Below, piece by piece: positions 41,356 to 49,095 of a stretch of 64,000 nucleotides of DNA. This DNA comes from Actinomycetes bacterium. Lineage in GTDB: Bacteria; Actinomycetota; Actinomycetes; Propionibacteriales; Nocardioidaceae. The DNA lies in contig JAEWOG010000103.1 of NCBI GenBank assembly GCA_023460975.1, forward strand, positions 1-64,000, written 5' to 3'. Positions within the stretch are counted from its first letter, which is position 1. The number at the start of each line of letters is the position of its first letter. The position numbers and the translations under genes are program-made. The notes under the pieces are model-generated. The model did not search any database. It was not told the origin of the DNA and worked only from the letters and a program-made list of their open reading frames with translations.

Positions 41356-42342
41356 TCAGAAGCCCAGCTTCCTCAACTGCCGCGGGTCGCGCTGCCAGTC
41401 CTTGGCGACCTTCACGTGCAGGTCCAGGTAGACCGGCGTGCCCAGGAACGCCTCGATCTGCTTGCGCGCGACCGTGCCGACGTGGCGCAGGCGCGAACCC
41501 TTGTGACCGATCAGGATGCCCTTCTGCGAATCCCGCTCCACGTAGACGTTGGCGTAGATGTCGAGCAGCGGCTTGTCCTCGGGCCGGTCCTCACGCAGGT
41601 TCATCTCGTCGACGACCACGGCGATCGAGTGGGGCAGTTCGTCGCGCACCCCTTCGAGGGCGGCCTCGCGGATGAACTCGGCGGCAATGGCCTCCTCCGG
41701 CGCGTCAGTGAGATCACCGTCCGGGTACAACGGCGGGCCCTCGGGCATCAACCCCACGAGCAGGTCCGCCAGCAGCCCCACCTGGTCGCCCGACACCGCA
41801 GACACGGGGACCACCTCGGCCCACTCGGTGCCCGTCTCACGGCCCAGCTCAGCCACGTCGAGCAGGTGCTGGGCGAGCTGTTCGGGTGTGGCCAGATCCG
41901 TCTTGGTGACCACCGCGATCCGGATCGTGCGGCGCACCTTGCCCAGCTCGTTGACGATGAATCGGTCCCCGGGACCGATCTTCTCGTTGGCCGGGAAGCA
42001 CACCGCCACGACGTCGACCTCGGACCAGGTCGTCATCACCAGGTCGTTGAGGCGCTCGCCTAGCAGGGTCCGCGGGCGGTGCAGGCCGGGCGTGTCCACG
42101 AGGACCAGCTGGGCGTCCGGGCGGTGCACGATCCCCCGCACGACCGTACGGGTGGTCTGGGGCTTGGAGGAGGTAATGACCACCTTCGTGCCAACCAGGG
42201 CATTGGTCAGGGTGGACTTGCCCGCGTTGGGGCGTCCCACGAACGACACGAAGCCGCTGCGGAAACCGTCGGGGCGCTCCCCGTACAAGGGCCCTGCAGG
42301 CGCGATGCCAGAGACATCGAAGGCCTTGTCGTGCTCGCTCAT
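41356..42342 (-). CDS. era: GTPase Era
   Basis: A 328-residue GTPase for 30S ribosome assembly that binds 16S rRNA. It has G1 'GRPNAGKSTL', G3 'VDTPGLHRPR', G4 'VVTKTDLA', and a C-terminal KH domain 'GILIGHKGSRLRHVGTVAR'. ATG 42342 overlaps the stop of the siderophore-interacting-protein gene (ATGA). It belongs to the phoH-ybeY-corC-cdd-era series, but three or four unrelated genes are placed between it and cdd here. Confidence 0.96.
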   Translation of the reverse strand: MSEHDKAFDVSGIAPAGPLYGERPDGFRSGFVSFVGRPNAGKSTLTNALVGTKVVITSSKPQTTRTVVRGIVHRPDAQLVLVDTPGLHRPRTLLGERLNDLVMTTWSEVDVVAVCFPANEKIGPGDRFIVNELGKVRRTIRIAVVTKTDLATPEQLAQHLLDVAELGRETGTEWAEVVPVSAVSGDQVGLLADLLVGLMPEGPPLYPDGDLTDAPEEAIAAEFIREAALEGVRDELPHSIAVVVDEMNLREDRPEDKPLLDIYANVYVERDSQKGILIGHKGSRLRHVGTVARKQIEAFLGTPVYLDLHVKVAKDWQRDPRQLRKLGF

Positions 42343-43112
42343 TCTGCCTCCTCCCGCGCCTGGTCGTAGTCCGCCCAGATCTCGTCATCAGTCTTGCCCG
42401 CGGCCTTGCCGGCCGCGTAGATCGGTCCGGGGTCGATGGCCCTCGGTTGGCGTCGGGCCACGCCCCGCCAGTAGCCCATCACGTCGTAGGCGTCGCTGGC
42501 CAGCCCCCGCTCACGCATCAGGTGCTTGCGGATCGCGCGCATCTGCGCCGACTCGCCCGCCATCCAGAAGTATCCGGGGCCGTCCGGCCACTCGATGGCC
42601 TCGACCGCCTCCGCCAGGGCGCTCGCACCAGGTGCCGGTGGCGCCAGCCACGTGACCTGCGGCCCCTGGGGCAGATAGTGGGGCAGGTCGTCGGGGACTT
42701 CAGCCCAGATCTGGATCGGCAGATCGGGGTGAGTCTCGCTGATCCGAGCCATCGCGGGCATCGCGGTGAGGTCACCGACGAGCATCAGCCACTGGGCGTC
42801 AGAGGGCGGCGCGAACGATGCCTTCGGCTCCGTGATCGTGACGGTCTCCCCCACGCAGTCACGCTTCGCCCACTCGGTCACCAGCCCCACCTCGTGGACC
42901 ACCACATCGAGGGTGATCTGGTCGCCAGCCACGTGGCGGACGGTGTAGTAGCGGCTCTGGAACTGGCCGGGCACGACGAGGCCGACCCACTCGTCCGGCA
43001 CCCCGGTCGAGACAAATCCGTCGAGCCCGCCGAGGACGAGGCGCACCAGGTGGTCGGAGACGTGTTCTCGACCCACCACCTGCGCGGAGAACTGTGCGGC
43101 ACGGGTACTCAC
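42339..43112 (-). CDS. Siderophore-interacting protein (FAD-dependent ferric reductase)
   Basis: A 257-residue SIP family reductase, probably releasing iron from siderophores using NAD(P)H. An FAD-binding barrel ('FQSRYYTVRHVAGDQITLDV', 'GLVTEWAKRDCVGETVTI') is followed by a SIP NAD-binding part ('WLMLVGDLTAMPAMARI', 'YFWMAGESAQMRAIRKHL', 'VMGYWRGV'). GTG 43112 lies 6 nt after TAGCCT (leaderless). It is unusual as the first gene of an operon with era. Confidence 0.88.
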   Translation of the reverse strand: MSTRAAQFSAQVVGREHVSDHLVRLVLGGLDGFVSTGVPDEWVGLVVPGQFQSRYYTVRHVAGDQITLDVVVHEVGLVTEWAKRDCVGETVTITEPKASFAPPSDAQWLMLVGDLTAMPAMARISETHPDLPIQIWAEVPDDLPHYLPQGPQVTWLAPPAPGASALAEAVEAIEWPDGPGYFWMAGESAQMRAIRKHLMRERGLASDAYDVMGYWRGVARRQPRAIDPGPIYAAGKAAGKTDDEIWADYDQAREEAE

Positions 43113-43118
43113 CGGACA

Positions 43119-43124
43119 AGGCTA
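43119..43124 (-). promoter_or_regulatory. -10 element for leaderless SIP-era unit
   Basis: TAGCCT on the minus strand ends 6 nt before GTG 43112. It shows that era is driven independently of the fatty-acid genes upstream. Confidence 0.5.
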
Positions 43125-43146
43125 GCGACGAGCCCGGCGAGCAGCA

Positions 43147-44421
43147 TCACGGCCTCCAGTCGGGGCGAAGCGGGAACCGCGCGGGTGCTCCTCGCTCGCC
43201 ACGCGTGGCGAGTACGTGGTGCAGCTCAATCTCCCCGCGCTCGAACCCCACGCGAGAGCCCGCGATGTACAAGCCCCACACCCGCGCGGTGTTGGCGCCG
43301 ACCTCGGCCACGCACTCGTCCCAGTTCTCGACCAGATTCCGGTTCCAGCCCGCCAGGGTCAGCGCGTAGTGCTGGCGCAGGTTCTCGCTGTGGTGCACCT
43401 CCAGGCCCGCGTCCTGCGCGGCGGCGATGATCGTGCCCGACCCGGTGAGCTCGCCGTCGGGGAAGACGTAGCGGTCGATGAACGCTCCCGCGCTGGCTCG
43501 CTGGTTGTTGACGGCCCGCGTGATGCAGTGGTTCAGCAGTCGTCCGCCGGGCTTCAGCCTGGAGCGCAGGTGGGCGAAGTACGCCCCGTAGTTGCGCACC
43601 CCGATGTGCTCGGTGAGACCGATCGAGCTCACCGCGTCGAAGTCACCCTCGAGCACGTCGCGGTAGTCGAGATGGCGCACCTCCGCGAGGTCGCCCAGCC
43701 CCTCCGCGTCGATGGCCTCCTTGGCCCACTGCGCCTGCTCGCGCGACAGCGTTACGCCGAGGGCCCGGACCCCGTACTCCCTCGCGGCGTGCCGCACCAT
43801 CGTCCCCCAGCCGCAGCCCACGTCGAGCAGGCGCTGCCCCGGCTCGAGGGCGAGTTTGCGGGCCACGAGGTCGAACTTGTCGAACTGCGCCTCCTCCAAG
43901 GTCCGCTCCGGCGAGGTGTAGAGCGCGCAGGTGTAGGCCATCGACGGACCCAGCACGAGCTCGTAGAAGCGGTTCGAGACGTCGTAGTGGTGACTGATCA
44001 CCTCGGCATCGCGCTGCATGGAGTGACGCAGTCCCTCCACCACACGGCGCCAGCGCGGCATGGCCTCCTGAGGAGGTGGCGGCGGCGGCTTCAGGTGCGA
44101 CATCCCCACTGCCCGCACCACCTCGACGGCTTCACCCGGAGCCGGGACCCGCATCCGCAGGTGGTCCTTGAGCAGGTCGAGGGCCGCGTAGGGGTCGCCG
44201 GGATGGACTCCGTGCAGCACGAGGTCACCCGACACGTACGCCCGCGCCAGGCCGAGGTCCCCGGGCGCCGTCAGGACGTACGCCAGCCCACGCTCGGTGC
44301 GCAGTTCGATCTCGAAACCCGAGTCGGTCGGCCCCGCGGCGCTCCCGTCGTACGCACTCAGGCGCACCGGAAGCCCGTCAGCGAGCACGGCCTCAACCGC
44401 TTCAGCGACACTCATCGTCAC
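43147..44421 (-). CDS. tmsB: 10-methylene fatty acid synthase (CFA-synthase-like methyltransferase)
   Basis: A 424-residue SAM methyltransferase of the cyclopropane-fatty-acid synthase family. It has an N-terminal lipid-binding part ('DLGLARAYVSGDLVL'), a Pro-rich joint with six prolines, 'HHYDVSNRFYELVLG', motif I 'LLDVGCGWGTMVRHAA', and 'SIGLTEHIGVRNYG'. Paired with the FAD oxidoreductase upstream, it matches tmsB/bfaB, which methylates oleate-type chains to 10-methylene; the partner then reduces it to 10-methylstearate (tuberculostearate). GTG 44421 overlaps the tmsA stop (GTGA). Confidence 0.83.
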   Translation of the reverse strand: MTMSVAEAVEAVLADGLPVRLSAYDGSAAGPTDSGFEIELRTERGLAYVLTAPGDLGLARAYVSGDLVLHGVHPGDPYAALDLLKDHLRMRVPAPGEAVEVVRAVGMSHLKPPPPPPQEAMPRWRRVVEGLRHSMQRDAEVISHHYDVSNRFYELVLGPSMAYTCALYTSPERTLEEAQFDKFDLVARKLALEPGQRLLDVGCGWGTMVRHAAREYGVRALGVTLSREQAQWAKEAIDAEGLGDLAEVRHLDYRDVLEGDFDAVSSIGLTEHIGVRNYGAYFAHLRSRLKPGGRLLNHCITRAVNNQRASAGAFIDRYVFPDGELTGSGTIIAAAQDAGLEVHHSENLRQHYALTLAGWNRNLVENWDECVAEVGANTARVWGLYIAGSRVGFERGEIELHHVLATRGERGAPARFPLRPDWRP

Positions 44422-45791
44422 GTGTGACCCACCACCTTCTCGAAGAGCCCCGCCAGCCGGTGGTCGGGGTCGTACTCGTCCTTGACGCCACGCACCCGGT
44501 CGGTGCCGTAGAGGCGATCGAACGTCTCGCGGTCGTAGAACGCCTCGGAGTAGAGCGACTTGTGCCCGCCGAGCTCATCGACCTTGGCCTCGATCGCGCG
44601 GTTGACCGGAGACCGTGGGGCGTCGGGGCCGACAGCAACCCGCCCCCAGAACCCGACGTTCACGTACGTGGTGCCCGCGTGCAGGGGGTACGCGGGCCAC
44701 GGGCGGTCGGCGTCCTCGCGCCGCAGGCGCAGCGGGCACAGCCACACCGGGCGCATCCCCACCTCGGCGTCGAACCAGACCAGGAAGTCCGCGAGCCGGT
44801 CGATGCCCACCTCGACGTCCTGGACGACGCGTTCGGCCTGAGGACGGCCCGCCCGCGCATCGAGCCGGTCGGCGATGCCCCACCTGCGGTCCAGTGCCAC
44901 CAGCTTCCAGTACACGTCGGAGCGCCTCAGCCTGCGTGGCCAGACGCGCCGTACGAGAGGGTGCTGGGCGCCGAAGGCCCCCGAGCACCAGAACCAGTCG
45001 GTGTCCCACCGCCACAGGTAGTCAGCCATGGTCAGTCGGTCGACGGCGCCCTCTCGCAGCGAGCGGTAGTAGATCCGCTGCCCCGCGTAGTCGCTGGTCG
45101 GGCCGGGTTCGGCTGAGAACTGCGCCAGAGTCAGGTACGCCTCCGCGGGGCCGAACACGACCCCGTCGAGACCGTCGACCCGCTGGTGGTCCCACACACG
45201 CGTCTGCACGATCTCGTCGATCGCCTGCGCCAAGCGAGCACAGTCGTCGAACCGGATGTGTCGCAGCGTGACGAACTCCCCGACGGCCTCCAGATCGATC
45301 TCGAGCCGCGTGGCATAGCCCAGCGAGCCGTACGAGTTCGGGAAGGCGTCAAAGAGCGCGTCGCCGGGGCGGACGGTGACCACTCGGCCATCGCCCGTCA
45401 GGACGTCCATCTCCCGCACCGACTCGTGCGGCAGGCCGTTGCGAAAGCTCGTCGACTCGACGCCGAGCCCGGTCACCGCGCCTCCGAGCGTGATCGTGCG
45501 CAGCTGCGGCACCACGTACGGGATCCGCCCGTGCGCGAGGGTGGCCTCGACAAGGTGCTCGTAGGTGCACATCCCCTGCACGTGAGCCACATCGCCGTCC
45601 ACCTCGATGACTCCCGTGAGCATCGTCGTGTCGAGGCCGGCACGGCGCCGATCGTGCCCCCGGAAGAGGTTGGAGGTCTTCTTGGCGAGGCGTACTGGCG
45701 CACCCGGATCAAGCGCGGCGTACGACTCCAGGAGCCGAGCCACGCCCTCCTCGTGGTGTTGCCAGCCGACGACCTCGGGCACGTGACTCAC
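44418..45791 (-). CDS. tmsA: FAD-binding oxidoreductase of 10-methyl fatty acid synthesis
   Basis: A 457-residue FAD_binding_4-type flavoprotein, related to DHCR24. Its FAD domain has 'LAKKTSNLFRGHDRR', 'GVIEVDGDVAHVQGMCTYEHLV' and 'TLGGAVTGLGVESTSFRNG'; the C-terminal cap ends 'DPDHRLAGLFEKVVG'. Coupling to the CFA-like methyltransferase points to tmsA/bfaA, the NADPH-dependent reductase of the 10-methylene intermediate. GTG 45791 is likely; GTG 45782 is possible; neither has a clear ribosome-binding site. Confidence 0.8.
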   Translation of the reverse strand: MSHVPEVVGWQHHEEGVARLLESYAALDPGAPVRLAKKTSNLFRGHDRRRAGLDTTMLTGVIEVDGDVAHVQGMCTYEHLVEATLAHGRIPYVVPQLRTITLGGAVTGLGVESTSFRNGLPHESVREMDVLTGDGRVVTVRPGDALFDAFPNSYGSLGYATRLEIDLEAVGEFVTLRHIRFDDCARLAQAIDEIVQTRVWDHQRVDGLDGVVFGPAEAYLTLAQFSAEPGPTSDYAGQRIYYRSLREGAVDRLTMADYLWRWDTDWFWCSGAFGAQHPLVRRVWPRRLRRSDVYWKLVALDRRWGIADRLDARAGRPQAERVVQDVEVGIDRLADFLVWFDAEVGMRPVWLCPLRLRREDADRPWPAYPLHAGTTYVNVGFWGRVAVGPDAPRSPVNRAIEAKVDELGGHKSLYSEAFYDRETFDRLYGTDRVRGVKDEYDPDHRLAGLFEKVVGHT

Positions 45792-45827
45792 CGTAGCGAG
45801 ACGGCGGCAGAGCGCAACCCCCTGTGG

Positions 45828-45876
45828 ACGCAGGGTTGGGCACGCAGGGTTGGGCACGCAGGGTTGGGCAAGCAGG
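45828..45876. repeat. Tandem 14-bp repeat upstream of tmsA
   Basis: Three perfect copies of ACGCAGGGTTGGGC (45828-45841, 45842-45855, 45856-45869) and a partial fourth (AGCAGGG) lie between tmsA and the deaminase-like gene. Function is unknown. Confidence 0.85.
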
Positions 45877-45892
45877 GCCTGCCCCGCAGGGA

Positions 45893-46234
45893 TCAGGTGG
45901 TGGTGAGGCCCGAGAGCGTGCCCTTGGCGTCGCCCTGGTGCACGGGGATGCCCGCCCCAGCGAAGTCCCGTGCGGCGTCGATCCCGGGCACCGGGCCCGT
46001 CAAGGCGTCGGTGAGGACGACGGCCGCCTCGAGCCCCGCCGATCCCGACGCGATCGCCATCGCCACGCAGACCTCGAGCGCGGACAGCTGCAGCGAAGGA
46101 AGGTCCACGCTGGCCCCGGCATAGGTACGACCGTCGCTGTCGCGGACCGCTGCCCCTTGCGCGGCACGTACGCGTGCCTTGGTGGCGCGGGCCAGAGTGA
46201 CCAGCTTGGCGTCCTCTGCGGACAACTCACTCAT
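45893..46234 (-). CDS. Cytidine-deaminase-like protein lacking the active-site residues
   Basis: A 113-residue protein placed where actinobacteria carry cdd, between corC and era. The frame of a cytidine deaminase can be followed ('LVTLARATKARVRAAQGAAV', 'YAGASVDLPSLQLSALEVCVAMAIA', 'AAVVLTDALTGPVPGIDAARDFAGAG'), but the zinc/proton motif C-A-E and the later P-C-x-x-C-R are absent. It is probably not a deaminase; a structural or degenerate role is inferred. ATG 46234 overlaps the corC stop by 8 bp, so it stays coupled to that operon. Confidence 0.75.
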   Translation of the reverse strand: MSELSAEDAKLVTLARATKARVRAAQGAAVRDSDGRTYAGASVDLPSLQLSALEVCVAMAIASGSAGLEAAVVLTDALTGPVPGIDAARDFAGAGIPVHQGDAKGTLSGLTTT

Positions 46235-47528
46235 CGTCGGACTCCTCATCCTCAGGTGCCTCCTCGGTGAGGGCCGAGACCAGCACGGTGTCGATCTTGT
46301 TGCGGCGTCCGCGCACGCCCTCGGCCTCGAACCGCAGCCCGTGCGCCTCCACCACCGCCCCCGGCAGGGGTACGCGGCCCAACTCCTTGGCCATCAGACC
46401 CCCGACGCTGTCGACGTCGTCGTCGTGCACGGCGACCCCGCACACCTCGTCGAGGTCGTCGACCGGATAGCGCGAGGAGAGGCGTACCGAGCCGTCGGGC
46501 AGGTGGACGGCCTCGACCTCTTCCTCGTCGTACTCGTCGGTGATCTCGCCGACGATCTCCTCCAGCACGTCCTCGATGGTCACCAGACCTGCGGTGCCGC
46601 CGTACTCGTCGATCACGACAGCGATGTGGGTGCGCCGGGCCTGCAACTCGCTGAGCAGCGCGTCCACGGGCTTGGAGTCCGGCACGTGGTGGACCGGTCG
46701 CATGACCTCCTCGACGTGCTGGACCAGCTCCACCTCAGGGGCGTCGAAGTCTCGCTGGACGACGTCCTTGAGGTACGCCATCCCGATCACCTCGTCGAGG
46801 TTCTCCCCCACCACGGGGATGCGGGAGTAGCCGCTGCGCAGGAAGAGTGACATGGCCTGACGCAGGTTCTTGTGCCGTTCGATGAACACCACGTCGGTGC
46901 GCGGCACCATCACCTCACGCACGATCGTGTCGCCGAGCTCGAAGACGGAGTGGAGCATCTTGCGCTCGCCCGACTCGATGAGCGCGGAGGCTTCGGCCAG
47001 GTCCACCATCTCGCGCAGCTCGGTCTCGCTGTTGAACGGCCCCTCATCGAACCCCTTGCCCGGGGTGAGGGCGTTGCCGAGCATGATCAACAGTTGCGGA
47101 ATCGGCCCGAGCACGGCGGTGAGCACCTTCAGCGGCCAGGCCAGGATGAGCGCCGTACGTTCGTGCTGGCGGCCCAGCGTGCGCGGCGAGACGCCGACCA
47201 CGACGAACGAGATGACCAGCATCACGCCGGTCGCAGCGAGCAGCGCTGGCCAGAACCGGCCGTCCAACTGCTCGCTCGCCCACAGCGTCACGAGCACGAT
47301 CGCTGCGGTCTCCGCCAACAGCCTCAGCAGCAGAGCAGTGTTGAGGTAGCGCGCGCGGTCGTTGATGATCTCGACCAGCGCCGCGGCCCCGGTGACGCGC
47401 TGCTCGGCGAGTTCCTCGGCTCGGGCGCGGGAGAAGCCGCTCAGGGATGCGTCAGCGGCCGAGAAGATGCCGGCCACCGCGATGAGCGCGACGGCTGACG
47501 AGAGCAGCCACACGGTGTCGAGGGACAT
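46227..47528 (-). CDS. CNNM/CorC family membrane protein with CBS domains
   Basis: A 433-residue 'hemolysin family' protein, thought to take part in Mg2+/Co2+ efflux. The DUF21/CNNM membrane part has about four helices (residues 1-140). Two CBS domains follow ('VMVPRTDVVFIERHKNLRQA', 'VMRPVHHVPDSKPVDALLSE'), then a CorC_HlyC domain ending in an acidic tail. It starts 3 bp after the ybeY stop in the phoH-ybeY-corC operon. Confidence 0.9.
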   Translation of the reverse strand: MSLDTVWLLSSAVALIAVAGIFSAADASLSGFSRARAEELAEQRVTGAAALVEIINDRARYLNTALLLRLLAETAAIVLVTLWASEQLDGRFWPALLAATGVMLVISFVVVGVSPRTLGRQHERTALILAWPLKVLTAVLGPIPQLLIMLGNALTPGKGFDEGPFNSETELREMVDLAEASALIESGERKMLHSVFELGDTIVREVMVPRTDVVFIERHKNLRQAMSLFLRSGYSRIPVVGENLDEVIGMAYLKDVVQRDFDAPEVELVQHVEEVMRPVHHVPDSKPVDALLSELQARRTHIAVVIDEYGGTAGLVTIEDVLEEIVGEITDEYDEEEVEAVHLPDGSVRLSSRYPVDDLDEVCGVAVHDDDVDSVGGLMAKELGRVPLPGAVVEAHGLRFEAEGVRGRRNKIDTVLVSALTEEAPEDEESDDE

Positions 47529-47531
47529 GGA

Positions 47532-47993
47532 TCAGGCGTCTGCGCCTGCGGTCCGCCACGCGGCCAGCAGCTCGTCCTGCAGGCCGAACATCTCCTTGTG
47601 CTCCTCCGGCTCTGCGTGGTCGTAGCCCAGCAGATGGAGGATCCCGTGGGTCGTCAGCAGCTCGATCTCGGCCTCACGGCCGTGCCCCGCCTCCTCGCCC
47701 TGGCGCGTCGCGACGGCGGGACACAGGACGAGGTCGCCCAGGACGCCTTCCTCCGGCTCCTCGTTGACCAGCCCCGGACGCAGTTCGTCCATCGGGAAGG
47801 CCAGCACGTCGGTCGGGCCCTCCTTCTCCATCCACTGCTCGTTGAGCTGGGCGATGGTGTCCTCGTCGACCGCCTTGATGCACAGCTCTGCGGCCGGGTG
47901 CACGCGCATCCGGTCCATCACGAACCGCGCGAGTTGCGAGAGCCGCTGGACGTCCAGCGGCTCCCCGGACTCGTTGAGGACCTCGATGCTCAC
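47532..47993 (-). CDS. ybeY: Endoribonuclease YbeY (rRNA maturation)
   Basis: A 153-residue zinc endoribonuclease for 16S rRNA 3' processing and ribosome quality control. The metal site H-x3-H-x5-H is intact in 'HGILHLLGYDH'; an early 'TDVLAFPMDE' is also conserved. It overlaps the phoH stop by 4 bp. Confidence 0.95.
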   Translation of the reverse strand: MSIEVLNESGEPLDVQRLSQLARFVMDRMRVHPAAELCIKAVDEDTIAQLNEQWMEKEGPTDVLAFPMDELRPGLVNEEPEEGVLGDLVLCPAVATRQGEEAGHGREAEIELLTTHGILHLLGYDHAEPEEHKEMFGLQDELLAAWRTAGADA

Positions 47994-49003
47994 GGGCGCT
48001 TCCCCCTCGGGTGGTTGCTGGTGCCGTCGGGCTGCGCGGCGTCGTAGTGGTCGTAGGCCGCCACGATGTCACCGACCAGCCTGTGTCGTACGACGTCGGT
48101 GGCGCTGAGACGGCAGAAGGCGATGTCCTCGACGCCGTCGAGGATCTTCTCGACCACGCGCAACCCCGACTGGGTGCCGCGCGGCAGATCCACCTGGCTG
48201 GTGTCGCCGGTGACGACGATCCTGGATCCGAACCCGAGTCGGGTCAGGAACATCTTCATCTGCTCGGGCGTGGTGTTCTGGGCCTCGTCCAAAATGATGA
48301 ACGAGTCGTTGAGCGAGCGCCCGCGCAGGAACGCCAGCGGCGCGACCTCGATCGTCCCGGCTGCCAACAGCTTGGGGATCGTGTCGGGGTCGACCATATC
48401 GTGCAAGGCGTCGTACAACGGGCGCAGGTAGGGGTCGATCTTTTCGCTCAGCGTCCCCGGGAGGAATCCCAGGCGCTCCCCGGCCTCGACAGCCGGGCGG
48501 CTCAGGATGATGCGGTTGACGTCCTTGGACTGCAACGCCTGCACGGCCTTGGCCATCGCGAGGTACGTCTTGCCCGTGCCGGCCGGACCGATCCCGAAGG
48601 TGATCGTGTTCTCGTCGATCGAGTCGACGTACTTCTTCTGGTTGAGCGTCTTGGGGCGGATCGTGCGCCCGCGGTTGGACAAGATGTTGAGGCTCAGCAC
48701 GTCGGCGGGGCGCTCCGTGGTGCGCTCGCGGACCATCGTGACGATCCGGTCCACGTTCTCGCTGCTCACGCCCTGACCTGTGCGCACGATGGTGACGATC
48801 TCGTCCAAGACCTGCTCGGACAACGCCACCTCGGCCTGGGGACCCGTCAAGGTGACCCGGTTGCCGCGGACGTGCACGCGGGCGTCAAAGGCACGCTCGA
48901 GGATGCGGAGATATCCGTCGCCCGGCCCCAGGACGCTGACCATGTCGATGCTCGCAGGCACGACCACCGTGTGCTGGATGGTGGGAACTGTCGATTCGCT
49001 CAT
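47990..49003 (-). CDS. phoH: PhoH family ATPase
   Basis: A 337-residue PhoH-like P-loop protein, often grouped with ybeY and linked to RNA handling. It has an N-terminal KH-like part ('FDARVHVRGNRVTLTG'), Walker A 'GPAGTGKTYLAMAKAV', 'LSRPAVEAGERLGFLPG' and Walker B 'SFIILDEAQNTTPEQMK'. The minus-strand TAGCAT at about 49051-49056 could give a leader of about 40 nt. It heads the ybeY-corC-deaminase-like operon. Confidence 0.93.
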   Translation of the reverse strand: MSESTVPTIQHTVVVPASIDMVSVLGPGDGYLRILERAFDARVHVRGNRVTLTGPQAEVALSEQVLDEIVTIVRTGQGVSSENVDRIVTMVRERTTERPADVLSLNILSNRGRTIRPKTLNQKKYVDSIDENTITFGIGPAGTGKTYLAMAKAVQALQSKDVNRIILSRPAVEAGERLGFLPGTLSEKIDPYLRPLYDALHDMVDPDTIPKLLAAGTIEVAPLAFLRGRSLNDSFIILDEAQNTTPEQMKMFLTRLGFGSRIVVTGDTSQVDLPRGTQSGLRVVEKILDGVEDIAFCRLSATDVVRHRLVGDIVAAYDHYDAAQPDGTSNHPRGKRP

Positions 49004-49095
49004 GGGCGCCCGGTGGGCATGCCTTCCGGTCAGGGAGTGGGAAGCCCCATGCTACCGAGCGACCGTCCGGCAGCCCCACCGCATTTAGTCCAGGG

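Noticed and set aside
45893..46234. Calling the small gene after corC a true cytidine deaminase.
   Set aside because: The zinc-binding and proton-shuttle residues are absent.
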